A stretch of DNA of 64,000 bases from positions 1-64,000 of the forward strand of contig NZ_JSFK01000023.1 in assembly GCF_000783395.1 (NCBI RefSeq), read 5' to 3'. The notes beneath the pieces are model-generated. The model did no database searches. It worked only from the letters and a program-made list of their open reading frames with translations, and was not told the origin of the DNA. Origin of the DNA: Pseudomonas chlororaphis (GTDB taxonomy: Bacteria > Pseudomonadota > Gammaproteobacteria > Pseudomonadales > Pseudomonadaceae). The first letter of the stretch is position 1; the number at the start of each line of letters is the position of its first letter. The position numbers and the translations under genes are program-made. This document shows positions 34,199 through 42,412 of the stretch, piece after piece.

Positions 34199-36583
34199 AT
34201 GCGCAACACATTGAAGTCGTTGTTTTTTGTCGTATTCATTCTGCTCGCTGGCGGTAGCCCGACGCTGTGGGCAGCCGATTTGCCGGCGCCGGTAACCACC
34301 GCTGCCGCGCCGTTGCCGGTGATTTCGCAAAGCGATCTGCAGGCGCTGCAACAACGTCTCGATGGCCTGAAACAACAGATTTCTGCGGCGAACAACTACA
34401 ACCAGCTCGAAGGACCGCAGGATCGGGTGCAGGCGTTTATTCTGGATGTCGATCGGTTGTCCACGGCGTTGCTGCCGCAACAGGCACAGCTGGCCGTGCA
34501 GTTGGGGGTGTTGGGGGCGGCGCCGGATGCCGAAGTGGCGGCGGAGCAAGCGGATATCATCGCGCAGCGAGCCTCACTGGCGGAGCAGAAAAACAAGGTC
34601 GACGGGACGCTGAAGAGCCTGGCGGCGTTGAAGCAGAGCGCAGCGGATCTGATTACGCAGATCGCCGGCATCCGTCGCACACTGCTTGAAAGTGAGCTGA
34701 CGCTGGGCACTGACAGCGTGCTGAGCCCGAGTTTCTGGTCGCCGCTGGTGAGCCCGACCGAGGATGATCGTCAGCGCTTGCGCTTTTTCGTCGCTCAAGT
34801 GCGCGACACTTGGGCCACCGTGTGGGCGCCGGGTGAGCGGTTCTACACCAGTGTGTTGGTGTTGCTGGCGCTGATCATCTGGACATTCGGCCGCAGGCTG
34901 GCCGAGCGGGGTCTGACCTGGGTGTGCATTCACCGCATGCCGGAGGGTCGCCTGCGCCGCAGTGCACTGGCGTTCGCCTCGGCGCTGGCGACCATCGCCA
35001 CCACCGGCATTGCCTTGCAATTGCTGTTCTATGCGTGCACCCGCCACCAACCCTTGCCGCCGGTGCTGGAAACCTTCTCCGAAGAGTTCGAAAAGGTCGT
35101 GTATGCCTGCGTGCTACTCACCGGTTTGAGCCGCGCTTTGCTGTCGACTGAGCATCCCTCGTGGCGCTTGCCGGCGATTGCCGATCAGGTAGCGCTGGCG
35201 CTCAAACCTTACCCGCGCATTCTGTCCTGCACGTTACTGGTGCTGGTGACGCTGGTGCAGGTGAGCAACGCCACCGGCATGAGCAGCCAGATCGTGATTG
35301 CCGGGCGCGGGGTGATTTCCATCGTTGTGCTGGCAATCGTGACGATCCTGCTGTTGCGCGTCGGCAAAGTGCGCAAGGCGCTGGTCGCGGCCAATGACGC
35401 GGCGGCGGCGAACAGCACGTTTGCCGGGGTGATTTACACCCTCGCCAGCGTCTCGATGTTTGTCTCGGCAATTGCCCTGCTCGCCGGCTATGTATCGCTG
35501 GCGCGGTTCATCAGCTATGAGCTGGTGTGGGCGTACATTGTCCTGTCAGGTTTTTACCTGCTGATCCAGTTGATCAAGGACGTCTGCGAGCACGTGTTTT
35601 CACCCAGGCATGCGAGCGGCAAAGCGCTCAAACAGCTATTGGGTATCGGTGACCGGCGACTCGATCAGATCTCGATTCTGCTGTCCGGTTTCAGTCGTGC
35701 CGCGTTGTTGCTGCTGGCCGTCATCGCCCTGTTTGTCGGCGGCATCGGCACCACGCTCGGGCAACTGGCGAGCAACATCATGGCGATCCTCGGCGGCGCC
35801 GGCTTACGCAAGCTGAACATCGTCCCCGGCCACCTGCTCAATGCCGTGCTGGCGCTGATGATCGGCATCTGGCTGATCCGCGCCCTGCGCCGCTGGCTCG
35901 ACAATGAGTTCCTGCCCAAGACCGACATGGACCCGGGCATGTGCGCCTCGCTGAGCACGCTGTTTTCCAACATCGGTTACGCCTTCGTGATTCTGCTGAC
36001 GCTGTCGTCACTGGGCGTGCAGTGGACCAATCTGGCGTGGATAGTCAGTGCGCTGTCGGTGGGCATCGGCTTTGGTTTGCAGGAGATCGTCAAGAACTTC
36101 GTCTCGGGCCTGATTCTGTTGACTGAACGCCCGGTGAAGGTCGGCGACTTGATCAGCATCAGCGGCGTCGAAGGCGATATCCGCCGCATCAATGTGCGTG
36201 CCACGGAAATCCAGCTCAGCGACCGCTCGATCGTCATCGTGCCCAACTCGCAACTGATCTCGCAGAACCTGCGCAACGTGACCTTGGGCGGCAGCGCGCA
36301 AGGCGTGGCGTCACTGGAATTGGTGTTCCCGCTGGACATCGATCCCGAAGAGGTCAAGGACCTGTTGCTCAACACCTATCGGGAGAACGAAACCATCCTC
36401 GATAAACCGGCGCCGTTTGTGCGCTTCAGCAAATTGTCGCCGGACGGGATCACCTTGACGGTGACAGGGTATGTGGGCAGCCCGAGGATTGTCGGGGTCA
36501 CCAAAAGTGATTTGCTGTTCGAGATTCTCAAGCGGCTGGGTGCGGCAGAGATTGCGTTGGCGAAACCACCGGCGAGTGCGTAA
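34199..36583 (+). CDS. DUF3772-containing mechanosensitive channel of the MscS family
   Basis: 794 residues. A signal peptide (ending LWAAD, about residue 26) precedes a periplasmic helical region with coiled-coil character (LQALQQRLDGLKQQISAANNY) and the DUF3772 domain (about 130-190). About ten membrane helices lead to the MscS pore and beta domain: LAWIVSALSVGIGFGLQEIVKNFVSG, LLTERPVKVGDLISI, GDIRRINVRATEIQLSDRS and IVPNSQLIS. It should open under membrane tension to release solutes on osmotic downshock. Nothing nearby suggests a specialised role. Confidence 0.92.
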   Translation: MRNTLKSLFFVVFILLAGGSPTLWAADLPAPVTTAAAPLPVISQSDLQALQQRLDGLKQQISAANNYNQLEGPQDRVQAFILDVDRLSTALLPQQAQLAVQLGVLGAAPDAEVAAEQADIIAQRASLAEQKNKVDGTLKSLAALKQSAADLITQIAGIRRTLLESELTLGTDSVLSPSFWSPLVSPTEDDRQRLRFFVAQVRDTWATVWAPGERFYTSVLVLLALIIWTFGRRLAERGLTWVCIHRMPEGRLRRSALAFASALATIATTGIALQLLFYACTRHQPLPPVLETFSEEFEKVVYACVLLTGLSRALLSTEHPSWRLPAIADQVALALKPYPRILSCTLLVLVTLVQVSNATGMSSQIVIAGRGVISIVVLAIVTILLLRVGKVRKALVAANDAAAANSTFAGVIYTLASVSMFVSAIALLAGYVSLARFISYELVWAYIVLSGFYLLIQLIKDVCEHVFSPRHASGKALKQLLGIGDRRLDQISILLSGFSRAALLLLAVIALFVGGIGTTLGQLASNIMAILGGAGLRKLNIVPGHLLNAVLALMIGIWLIRALRRWLDNEFLPKTDMDPGMCASLSTLFSNIGYAFVILLTLSSLGVQWTNLAWIVSALSVGIGFGLQEIVKNFVSGLILLTERPVKVGDLISISGVEGDIRRINVRATEIQLSDRSIVIVPNSQLISQNLRNVTLGGSAQGVASLELVFPLDIDPEEVKDLLLNTYRENETILDKPAPFVRFSKLSPDGITLTVTGYVGSPRIVGVTKSDLLFEILKRLGAAEIALAKPPASA

Positions 36584-36627
36584 TGAATCGGTGAGGCTCT
36601 GGCATGGAATATTTTCGCTGTCTGAAA

Positions 36628-36659
36628 AATCGCTTTCGCGAGCAGGCTCGCTCCCACAT
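36628..36659. repeat. Single REP-like sequence
   Basis: The sequence AATCGCTTTCGCGAGCAGG continues into CTCGCTCCCACAT, the usual Pseudomonas REP core in single copy without an inverted partner. It lies downstream of the MscS gene. Confidence 0.7.
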
Positions 36660-36779
36660 TTTTGCGCGCTGAAGGGTTATTCCCGAAGCGCCTAAATGCC
36701 TGCTTTTTAGGTCTTTATTGGCGGTAAGACAGCAACCTTATACTCGAGCGGTTTACTCATCGTTCAATAAGGATGTTCC

Positions 36780-37241
36780 ATGCCTCAACGTCTTTTACTG
36801 GCGGCCTTGTTCCTGGCCGTCGCCGGTTGTGCCAGCCCTCCTCCTGCGTCCGTTCACACCCATGATCCCGCCAGCTCGACCCTGCAAGGTGATGCTTCGC
36901 GGCCGGCGCAGGCGCAGTGGATTCGCACCGAGTTGTACTTTTCGGTGGGTTCGATTGATGGCAAGGAAGGTGCGGTGAGCACGGCGCGCTGGCGTGAGTT
37001 TCTTGATCAGGAAGTCACGTCGCGGTTTCCTGATGGTTTCAGTGTGTTCGATGCTTATGGGCAGTGGCGGGATAAGGGCGCGAAAGAACCTGAGCGTTTG
37101 AGCACCAAGGTGATTGTGATCTTGCATGAGAACAGCGCGAAGAATGTGGCCAACATCGAAGCGATTCGTCTGGCTTACAAGCGTATTACGGGGGACTTGT
37201 CGGTGCTGCGGTTGTCGCAGCCGGCGGAGGTGTCCTTCTAG
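36780..37241 (+). CDS. DUF3574 domain lipoprotein
   Basis: 153 residues. The N-terminus MPQRLLLAALFLAVAGCAS has a lipobox (VAGC), so it is probably lipid-anchored in the envelope. The rest matches DUF3574: WIRTELYFSVGS, WREFLDQEVTSRFPDGFSV, GQWRDKGAKEPERLSTKVIV and ENIEAIR-like NIEAIRLAYK. Function unknown. It is followed directly by a repeat-rich intergenic region. Confidence 0.85.
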   Translation: MPQRLLLAALFLAVAGCASPPPASVHTHDPASSTLQGDASRPAQAQWIRTELYFSVGSIDGKEGAVSTARWREFLDQEVTSRFPDGFSVFDAYGQWRDKGAKEPERLSTKVIVILHENSAKNVANIEAIRLAYKRITGDLSVLRLSQPAEVSF

Positions 37242-37250
37242 AATCAGTAG

Positions 37251-37536
37251 CCCCTCACCCTAACCCTCTCCCCGAGGGAGAGGGGACTGATTGGGGGATA
37301 TTGGAGAAGTACACCGACCTGAGCCTGGCTCACTGAATCCGTAATCGAATCAGTCTGAACTTGCACCACTGAATCCATAATCGAATCAGCCTGAACTTGC
37401 ACCACTGAGTCCGTAATCGGCCTCAGCCTGTTTTTGCTTCACTGAGCCCATAATCGATTCGGTCTTTCAGGTCGATGTATCCCCCAAGACACCTCGGTCG
37501 GCCCCCTCTCCCCCCGGGAGAGGGCTGGGGTGAGGG
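37251..37536. repeat. Inverted CCCTCACCC-type repeat doublet enclosing a tandem array
   Basis: The left arm (37251-37288, CCCCTCACCCTAACCCTCTC then CGAGGGAGAGGGG) and the right arm (37492-37536, ending GGGCTGGGGTGAGGG) are inverted copies of the same element. Each arm can fold by itself (CCCTCTCC/GGAGAGGG). The same doublet type occurs at 49597-49768. The interval holds a 36-bp tandem array and the 3' end of the permease gene. Confidence 0.85.
37319..37463. repeat. Four tandem 36-bp repeats
   Basis: Units begin at 37319, 37355, 37391 and 37428 (lengths 36, 36, 37, 36). The common core reads CACTGAATCCATAATCGAAT, with GTAATCG or ATAATCG in every unit. Units two and three are most alike. There are no unique spacers, so this is not a CRISPR array. 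It ends four bases before the stop codon of the permease gene. Confidence 0.85.
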
Positions 37537-38867
37537 TTCGCTTTTAAACGGCTCAACCCGGCCAAAAGCACAGCCCCCACCAACAACACCGCAATCCCCA
37601 AAAACGCCCCCAACCCCACCACCGTCACGCTGGAATACAGCATGTACAGGCACAACCCGAAAAACAGCAGCGGCAACAGCGGATACAACGGCACCTTCAC
37701 CGGCCTCGGCACCTCGGGAAAACGCCGCCGCAGAATGATCAGCGCCACACTGCTCAAACTCAGAAACAGCCAATACACCGGAGTCAGATATTCGACCATG
37801 GTATTGAATCCACTCTGCGTAAAACTGCCGACCAGCACCAGCAACAACGCTACAGCGCCTTCTGCCAGCAAAGCCTTGCGCGGGACACCATGCCGATCGT
37901 CCCACGAACCGAAACTGCGCAACTGCGGAACATCGCGAGCCGCGGCGTAGGTGGTGCGGGCGCCCACCAGCAAGGTCGAGTTGATGGTCGCGATTGCGGC
38001 GATGCCAACCATCAGCAAAATCAGCAGAACACCCGGTGCACCGAATGCGCGGTTCAATAACTCCACGGCCGGGGCATTGCTGGCGGCCAGCCCGGTGAAT
38101 CCCAAGCCCACAACGAACGCCCAGTTCAGCGCCAGATAGATCGCCATCAACACGCTCAGCGCACCGAGCATGGCAATGAAAATCCCTCGTCGGCCATCGC
38201 GCACTTCTGCCGATAACGTCGCCGCGTCACTCCAGCCACCGAACGCCAGAAAGACAAAAATCATCGCCGCCGAGAAGCCGGCCATGCCAGTGTTATGCGC
38301 AATCGGCGGGACACTCGGCGCAGGTGGTTCGATGCCTTGCCAAGCCAAAAAAACGCCCGCGCTGGCTATGCTCAAAAAACCCAACGCCAACAAACCTACC
38401 AGCAAGGTCTGGGTGATAAAGCCGATGTGCTTGCCGGTGAGATTAAGCAGCACCAACGCTGCAATGATCGCCCCGGCAAACAGCCCCGAGCCGTACTGCC
38501 CCAACGGCACCACCGCATCGACGTAATCAGCAAACATGAACGCCGACAAGGCAATCCACCCGGTGTGCATCACCGAAAACCGCGACCAGGCGAACAAGAA
38601 TCCCATACGCTCGCCATACGCCGTGCGCAGAAAATGATAGTCACCACCCGGGTGCGGAAACGCTGTGGCCATCTCGGCAAAACACAGCGCGCCGATCATT
38701 GATGCGACGCCACCCAGCACCCACACCAGGTAGAAATATTGCGGTCCGACATTGAGCGCCACGGTCGGCGCGGTTTTCAGGATGTCGGTGGTGATCACCA
38801 TGCCCAGCGTGATCAGCAACGCCTGAAAAACCGGCAGATGGCGCCCCGGCCCCGCGTCAGAAACCAT
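37467..38867 (-). CDS. APC-superfamily amino-acid permease
   Basis: 466 residues with about twelve helices. The N-terminal GMVITTDILKTAPTVALNVG and EMATAFPHPGGDYHFLRTAYG, and SAEVRDGRRGIFIAM, are typical of the APC superfamily. The substrate is unknown. Its first codons overlap the last 11 bases of the upstream TonB receptor gene, implying coupled translation. The last ~25 residues (NPHPSPLPGGEGADRG...) are encoded by the right arm of a Pseudomonas intergenic repeat. The natural C-terminus has therefore been extended or replaced by repeat sequence. Confidence 0.88.
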   Translation of the reverse strand: MVSDAGPGRHLPVFQALLITLGMVITTDILKTAPTVALNVGPQYFYLVWVLGGVASMIGALCFAEMATAFPHPGGDYHFLRTAYGERMGFLFAWSRFSVMHTGWIALSAFMFADYVDAVVPLGQYGSGLFAGAIIAALVLLNLTGKHIGFITQTLLVGLLALGFLSIASAGVFLAWQGIEPPAPSVPPIAHNTGMAGFSAAMIFVFLAFGGWSDAATLSAEVRDGRRGIFIAMLGALSVLMAIYLALNWAFVVGLGFTGLAASNAPAVELLNRAFGAPGVLLILLMVGIAAIATINSTLLVGARTTYAAARDVPQLRSFGSWDDRHGVPRKALLAEGAVALLLVLVGSFTQSGFNTMVEYLTPVYWLFLSLSSVALIILRRRFPEVPRPVKVPLYPLLPLLFFGLCLYMLYSSVTVVGLGAFLGIAVLLVGAVLLAGLSRLKANPHPSPLPGGEGADRGVLGDTST

Positions 38868-41244
38868 AGGTGGCGCGGGCGTAGTAGTAGGCGCCGTTGG
38901 TGCCGATTGGCGAGAGCACGTCGTACGGCAGGTTGCCGCCGTAGTTGATCGCCGAACCGGAACGTTCCGGGTAGTTGTCGGTGAGGTTGTTGCCGCCTAC
39001 GGCAATGTTGAATTTCGGCGTGAATTTGTAAGCCACTTCGGCGTCCAGTTGCCACACGGCGCCGTAGGTTTGCTCCGGTTGCGAATCGCCGAAATCGAAC
39101 ACGCGAGTGGTCTCGCCCTGTCGCGTCAATCTCCCAAGCAGGCCCCAGTGCTCGCTGGCCCAGTTGGCGGAAAAGATGAAGCGATCCTTCGGCGCTGCAT
39201 CGGTCAGGGTGTTGGTTTCTTCAACGCCAACGAGGGCGTCATTGCCTATGCCCAGCGCCGTCAGTTGCGACGGCGTGCCTTTGGTGCTGGTGACTTTGGT
39301 GTGGTTGTAGGTGTACGCGGTGGTCAGGCCCAGTTGCCCTTCGTAGAACGGTTGGTGGTAGTTGAGCACCAGTTCGGCGCCGTGGGTGCTGGTGTCGGCA
39401 GCGTTGGTGAAGAAGTTGACGTCGTGCACGCCAGCAACGCCGAAATTGTCGTTGATGTAATTTTCCAGGGCATCGCTGCCAATGCGTTGCGACAAAGTGA
39501 TGCGGTCTTTGACGTCGATGCGGAACACGTCCAGGGATGCGTCGAAGCGTTCATTCAACTGAAAGGTCAGGCCGAGGCTGAAGTTCTTCGAGGTTTCCGG
39601 ATCGAGCTTCTCGGCGCCGAGTGCACGGGCGATCGGGTCGTTGACCGAGAGCACACGGATGTCAGTCAGCGTGCCGCCATCGCCGAAGTTACTGGTGGTG
39701 TTCTGGAAGCCGCTCTGCGCCAGTGACGGCGCACGGAAGTTGTTCGACACCGCTCCGCGCAAGGCCCATTGCTCGGTGAGTTTGTAGCGACCGCTGAGTT
39801 TGCCGGTGAGTTTGCTGCCGGCATCGTCGTAATGCTCCCAGCGGGTGGCGGCGTCGACGAAGAAGCGGTCGGTGAGATCGCCGGACAACTCGGCGTAAGT
39901 TCCGAACACGTTGCGATCCAGATCGGACTCTTCGCTCGGGCGCAGACCATTGGCGCCGTCGGCTCCGGAGCCGATGTAGGAGGCCTCGTCACCGGCATAG
40001 GTCAGGTAGTTTTCGTATCGGTATTCGCCGCCAACCGCCAATACAAAGGAGCGCTCGCCCAGACGCAGTTCGCGGCTGAAATCGAGGTTGGTGGTGGTCT
40101 GGCGCAGCTCGTAATCGCCGGTGTCGAACTTCGTCGGCGAGTCTTCGCCGAGGCTGACGTTAAGCGTGCGCCGGGTCGAACCCTCGAAGCGGTTGCGACC
40201 GTGGGTGACGCTGCTGTCGAAGTCCCACTCGTCACCCATCAGGCCTTTGAACCCGGCGGTGGCGGAGACGTCTTTGTTGTCGCCGAGCGATTGCGGCAAG
40301 TAGCCGTTGGGGTAGAACTGCGGCTGTTCATACGGATAACGATAGAACTCAGCGCCGGTGGTATGGCGCTGGTTATAGGTGCCGAAGCTGTAGGCCTTGC
40401 CGCCGGCCAGCGGCAATTCGCTGTTGAACCAGAGATTGACGTCCCGCGCGACGCCGTCGCCCATCACATAGTTGCGCTGGCCGGGGGTATCGGCAAAACC
40501 GTCAAAACCGGAGCGGTTGGTCGGGTTGCGATCCTTGTATTCGGTGCCGCCACGGATAAACCCGCCCTCCTCGCCCAGGCGCGTGCCGATCTTCGCCGTG
40601 GTCACACTGTTCTGGCCGTCGGTGGTGGTCTTGTCGATAGCGTCCTGACGGGTGTGATAAGCGCCATAACTGGTCGACACCTCACCGCCCTCGGGCGCGT
40701 CATCAAGGATGATGTTGATCACCCCGGCGATCGCGTCGGAACCATACTGCGCGCCGGCGCCATCGCGCAGCACTTCGATGCGTTTGATCGCGCTGATCGG
40801 GATCGAGTTGAAATCCACCGGTGCTGTACCGCGACCGATCTTCGAGGAGTCGTTGACCACCGCTGACGTGTGGCGACGCTTGCCGTTGACCAGCACCAGC
40901 ACCTGATCCGGGCTCATGCCGCGCAGTTGCGCCGCGCGCACGTGGTCGGCGCCGCCGGAGTTGGATTGGCGCGGCAGGCTGAAGGATGGCAACAGCGTCT
41001 GCAACGCCGCGCCCAACTCGCCGTCAGCGGCGCCGGCGGATTTCAGGTCATCGGCGGTGAGTACGTCGACCGGCACCGGAGAGTCCAGCACTGTGCGCGA
41101 AGTGCCTCGGGTGCCGGTGACCAGCACGGTACCGAGGCGCGAGTCGCTGTCGGCGCTTGCGGACGTTTCTTCTGCATTGGCCGGAAGTTGCCAGATGGCG
41201 GACACAACGGCAGCCGCCAGTAATGAACGGGAACGGTAATGCAT
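38857..41244 (-). CDS. TonB-dependent outer-membrane receptor
   Basis: 795 residues from the ATG that has AAGGAG upstream; a start 21 codons earlier lacks support. The signal peptide ends LPANAEE. The plug follows with TVLVTGTRGTSRTVLDSPVPVDVLTADDL, VLVLVNGKRRHTSAVVN and IEVLRDGAGAQYGSDAIAGVINI. The long barrel ends in YYYARATYGF. It lacks an STN domain, so it is a transducer-independent receptor. Translational overlap with the APC permease suggests the pair moves the same nutrient across both membranes, perhaps an amino acid or peptide-like compound (inference). Confidence 0.9.
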   Translation of the reverse strand: MHYRSRSLLAAAVVSAIWQLPANAEETSASADSDSRLGTVLVTGTRGTSRTVLDSPVPVDVLTADDLKSAGAADGELGAALQTLLPSFSLPRQSNSGGADHVRAAQLRGMSPDQVLVLVNGKRRHTSAVVNDSSKIGRGTAPVDFNSIPISAIKRIEVLRDGAGAQYGSDAIAGVINIILDDAPEGGEVSTSYGAYHTRQDAIDKTTTDGQNSVTTAKIGTRLGEEGGFIRGGTEYKDRNPTNRSGFDGFADTPGQRNYVMGDGVARDVNLWFNSELPLAGGKAYSFGTYNQRHTTGAEFYRYPYEQPQFYPNGYLPQSLGDNKDVSATAGFKGLMGDEWDFDSSVTHGRNRFEGSTRRTLNVSLGEDSPTKFDTGDYELRQTTTNLDFSRELRLGERSFVLAVGGEYRYENYLTYAGDEASYIGSGADGANGLRPSEESDLDRNVFGTYAELSGDLTDRFFVDAATRWEHYDDAGSKLTGKLSGRYKLTEQWALRGAVSNNFRAPSLAQSGFQNTTSNFGDGGTLTDIRVLSVNDPIARALGAEKLDPETSKNFSLGLTFQLNERFDASLDVFRIDVKDRITLSQRIGSDALENYINDNFGVAGVHDVNFFTNAADTSTHGAELVLNYHQPFYEGQLGLTTAYTYNHTKVTSTKGTPSQLTALGIGNDALVGVEETNTLTDAAPKDRFIFSANWASEHWGLLGRLTRQGETTRVFDFGDSQPEQTYGAVWQLDAEVAYKFTPKFNIAVGGNNLTDNYPERSGSAINYGGNLPYDVLSPIGTNGAYYYARATYGF

Positions 41245-41677
41245 ATAACAGCTCCTTGAATCGCAGTTAATACCCGGCCGTTGCCGACAATAAAGTGCGG
41301 CAAGCAATGCGCGGCAATGTCTGCTGTAGTTTTGGATTTCTGGAAGGCAGTGAAGGCTTTTTTACGGTGAGTTGCAGTTTTCCCAGCGTGAGACGTTTCC
41401 CCTTGAAAGCCGATGCTAGACGAGCTGTTGTCGATCGCAAAAGAACCAATAGCGCTTAGGTTAGATCGGTCTAAAGGATTGTTCTTAGTTCAGCAGAATT
41501 GTTGCTGAGCCAACACTTAAACCAACTAACAAACTACTAAATCAACTGTTAATACGGTTCCTGTGGGAGCTGGCTTGTCGGGTCGCCGCATCCCAGCGAT
41601 GGCGGAGTGTCAGTCAACAGAGATAGTGACTGGTGAGGCCTCATCGCTGGCAAGCCAGCTCCCACAGGGTACGAGGC
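41245..41677. other. Intergenic region upstream of the TonB receptor gene
   Basis: About 430 bases. The left part is AT-rich and should hold the leftward receptor promoter; the stretch around 41480-41550 (GTTCTTAGTTCAGCAG, ACTAAATCAACTG) is strikingly low in GC. The right part is a REPIN-like element, listed separately. No ORF is convincing. Confidence 0.6.
41561..41667. repeat. REPIN-like inverted REP pair
   Basis: CTGTGGGAGCTGGCTTG and its inverted partner CAAGCCAGCTCCCACAG flank about 75 bases. It is the same family as 2213-2292 and 50768-50859, with the internal part diverged. It lies downstream of the leftward molybdopterin gene. Confidence 0.85.
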
Positions 41678-42343
41678 TTAGTCGAACTCTTTTTCCAGCC
41701 AGGCATCCTGCGCAATATCCAGTTCATCCCCACTGAAACGCTGCTCGGCAAACGGATCAGCGTGCAGATGAAAGCCGTTCTGCTCCCAGAAACCCGGTTG
41801 TTCCTGACCAACGAATTCAAGCCCACGCAACCATTTGGCGCTCTTCCAGAAATACCGCCCCGCCACCACCAGCCGTAGCGGCCAGCCATGTTGCGCAGTC
41901 AACGGCTGCCCGGCGTAGTGGGTGGCCAAAAGACTGTCGGGGTGCAGCAGATCATCCAGTCGCAAGTTGGTCTGGTAATCGTGGTCGGCATGAGCCATGA
42001 CGAACGCCGATGTCGGTTGGATATCGAGCGCCTGCAACAAATCCTGCAGATGCACCCCGCTCCACTCGGTGTCGAATTTCGACCAGCGCGTCACGCAATG
42101 GATGTCACAGCGCAGTTGCCGCTGTGGCAGTGCCTGTAGATCGGCGTAACGTAATTCGATTGGCTGGGCGAGCGTGCCGGACAGGCGCAGCGACCAGTTG
42201 GCGAGATCGTATTCCGGTATTTCGCCTTCGTGGAGAATTGGGAATCGCTCCGTCAGCACTTGGCCTGGGGGTAGCCGATTGCCGTACGCCGGATCCGTCG
42301 TCGGTGAACGGCTTTTGCGTAAGCGTGAGGCTTTGTTGTGCAT
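41678..42343 (-). CDS. Molybdopterin-dependent oxidoreductase, sulfite-oxidase fold
   Basis: 221 residues covering essentially one sulfite-oxidase-type molybdopterin domain. Motifs are LRLSGTLAQPIELRYADLQALP, CDIHCVTRWSKFDTEWSGV (the Cys before VTRWS is the likely molybdenum ligand), GWPLRLVVAGRYFWKSAKWLRGLEF-type close, and HADHDYQTNL. No Tat signal or haem domain is seen, so it is predicted cytoplasmic. GGAG precedes the ATG at 42343; a start 15 codons earlier is unlikely. It follows a ribose-type ABC transporter on the same strand. The substrate is unknown. Confidence 0.85.
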   Translation of the reverse strand: MHNKASRLRKSRSPTTDPAYGNRLPPGQVLTERFPILHEGEIPEYDLANWSLRLSGTLAQPIELRYADLQALPQRQLRCDIHCVTRWSKFDTEWSGVHLQDLLQALDIQPTSAFVMAHADHDYQTNLRLDDLLHPDSLLATHYAGQPLTAQHGWPLRLVVAGRYFWKSAKWLRGLEFVGQEQPGFWEQNGFHLHADPFAEQRFSGDELDIAQDAWLEKEFD

Positions 42344-42360
42344 GGCAGCTCCAGAAACTC

Positions 42361-42381
42361 CCACAGTTTTCACAACTGTGG
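42361..42381. promoter_or_regulatory. Perfect 8-bp inverted repeat between two leftward genes
   Basis: CCACAGTT-TTCAC-AACTGTGG lies between the binding-protein stop and the molybdopterin-gene start. It has no T run, so it could be an operator, an mRNA stabiliser or a weak attenuator. Confidence 0.4.
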
Positions 42382-42412
42382 CTCCCACCTCGACAATGTT
42401 GTGGTTAATGTT

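Noticed and set aside
37319..37463. CRISPR array
   Set aside because: The four 36-bp units abut without unique spacers and no cas genes are present.
41267..41449. Leftward 60-codon frame upstream of the TonB receptor
   Set aside because: Lies in the promoter region, is Lys/Arg/Thr-rich and has no ribosome site or similarity.
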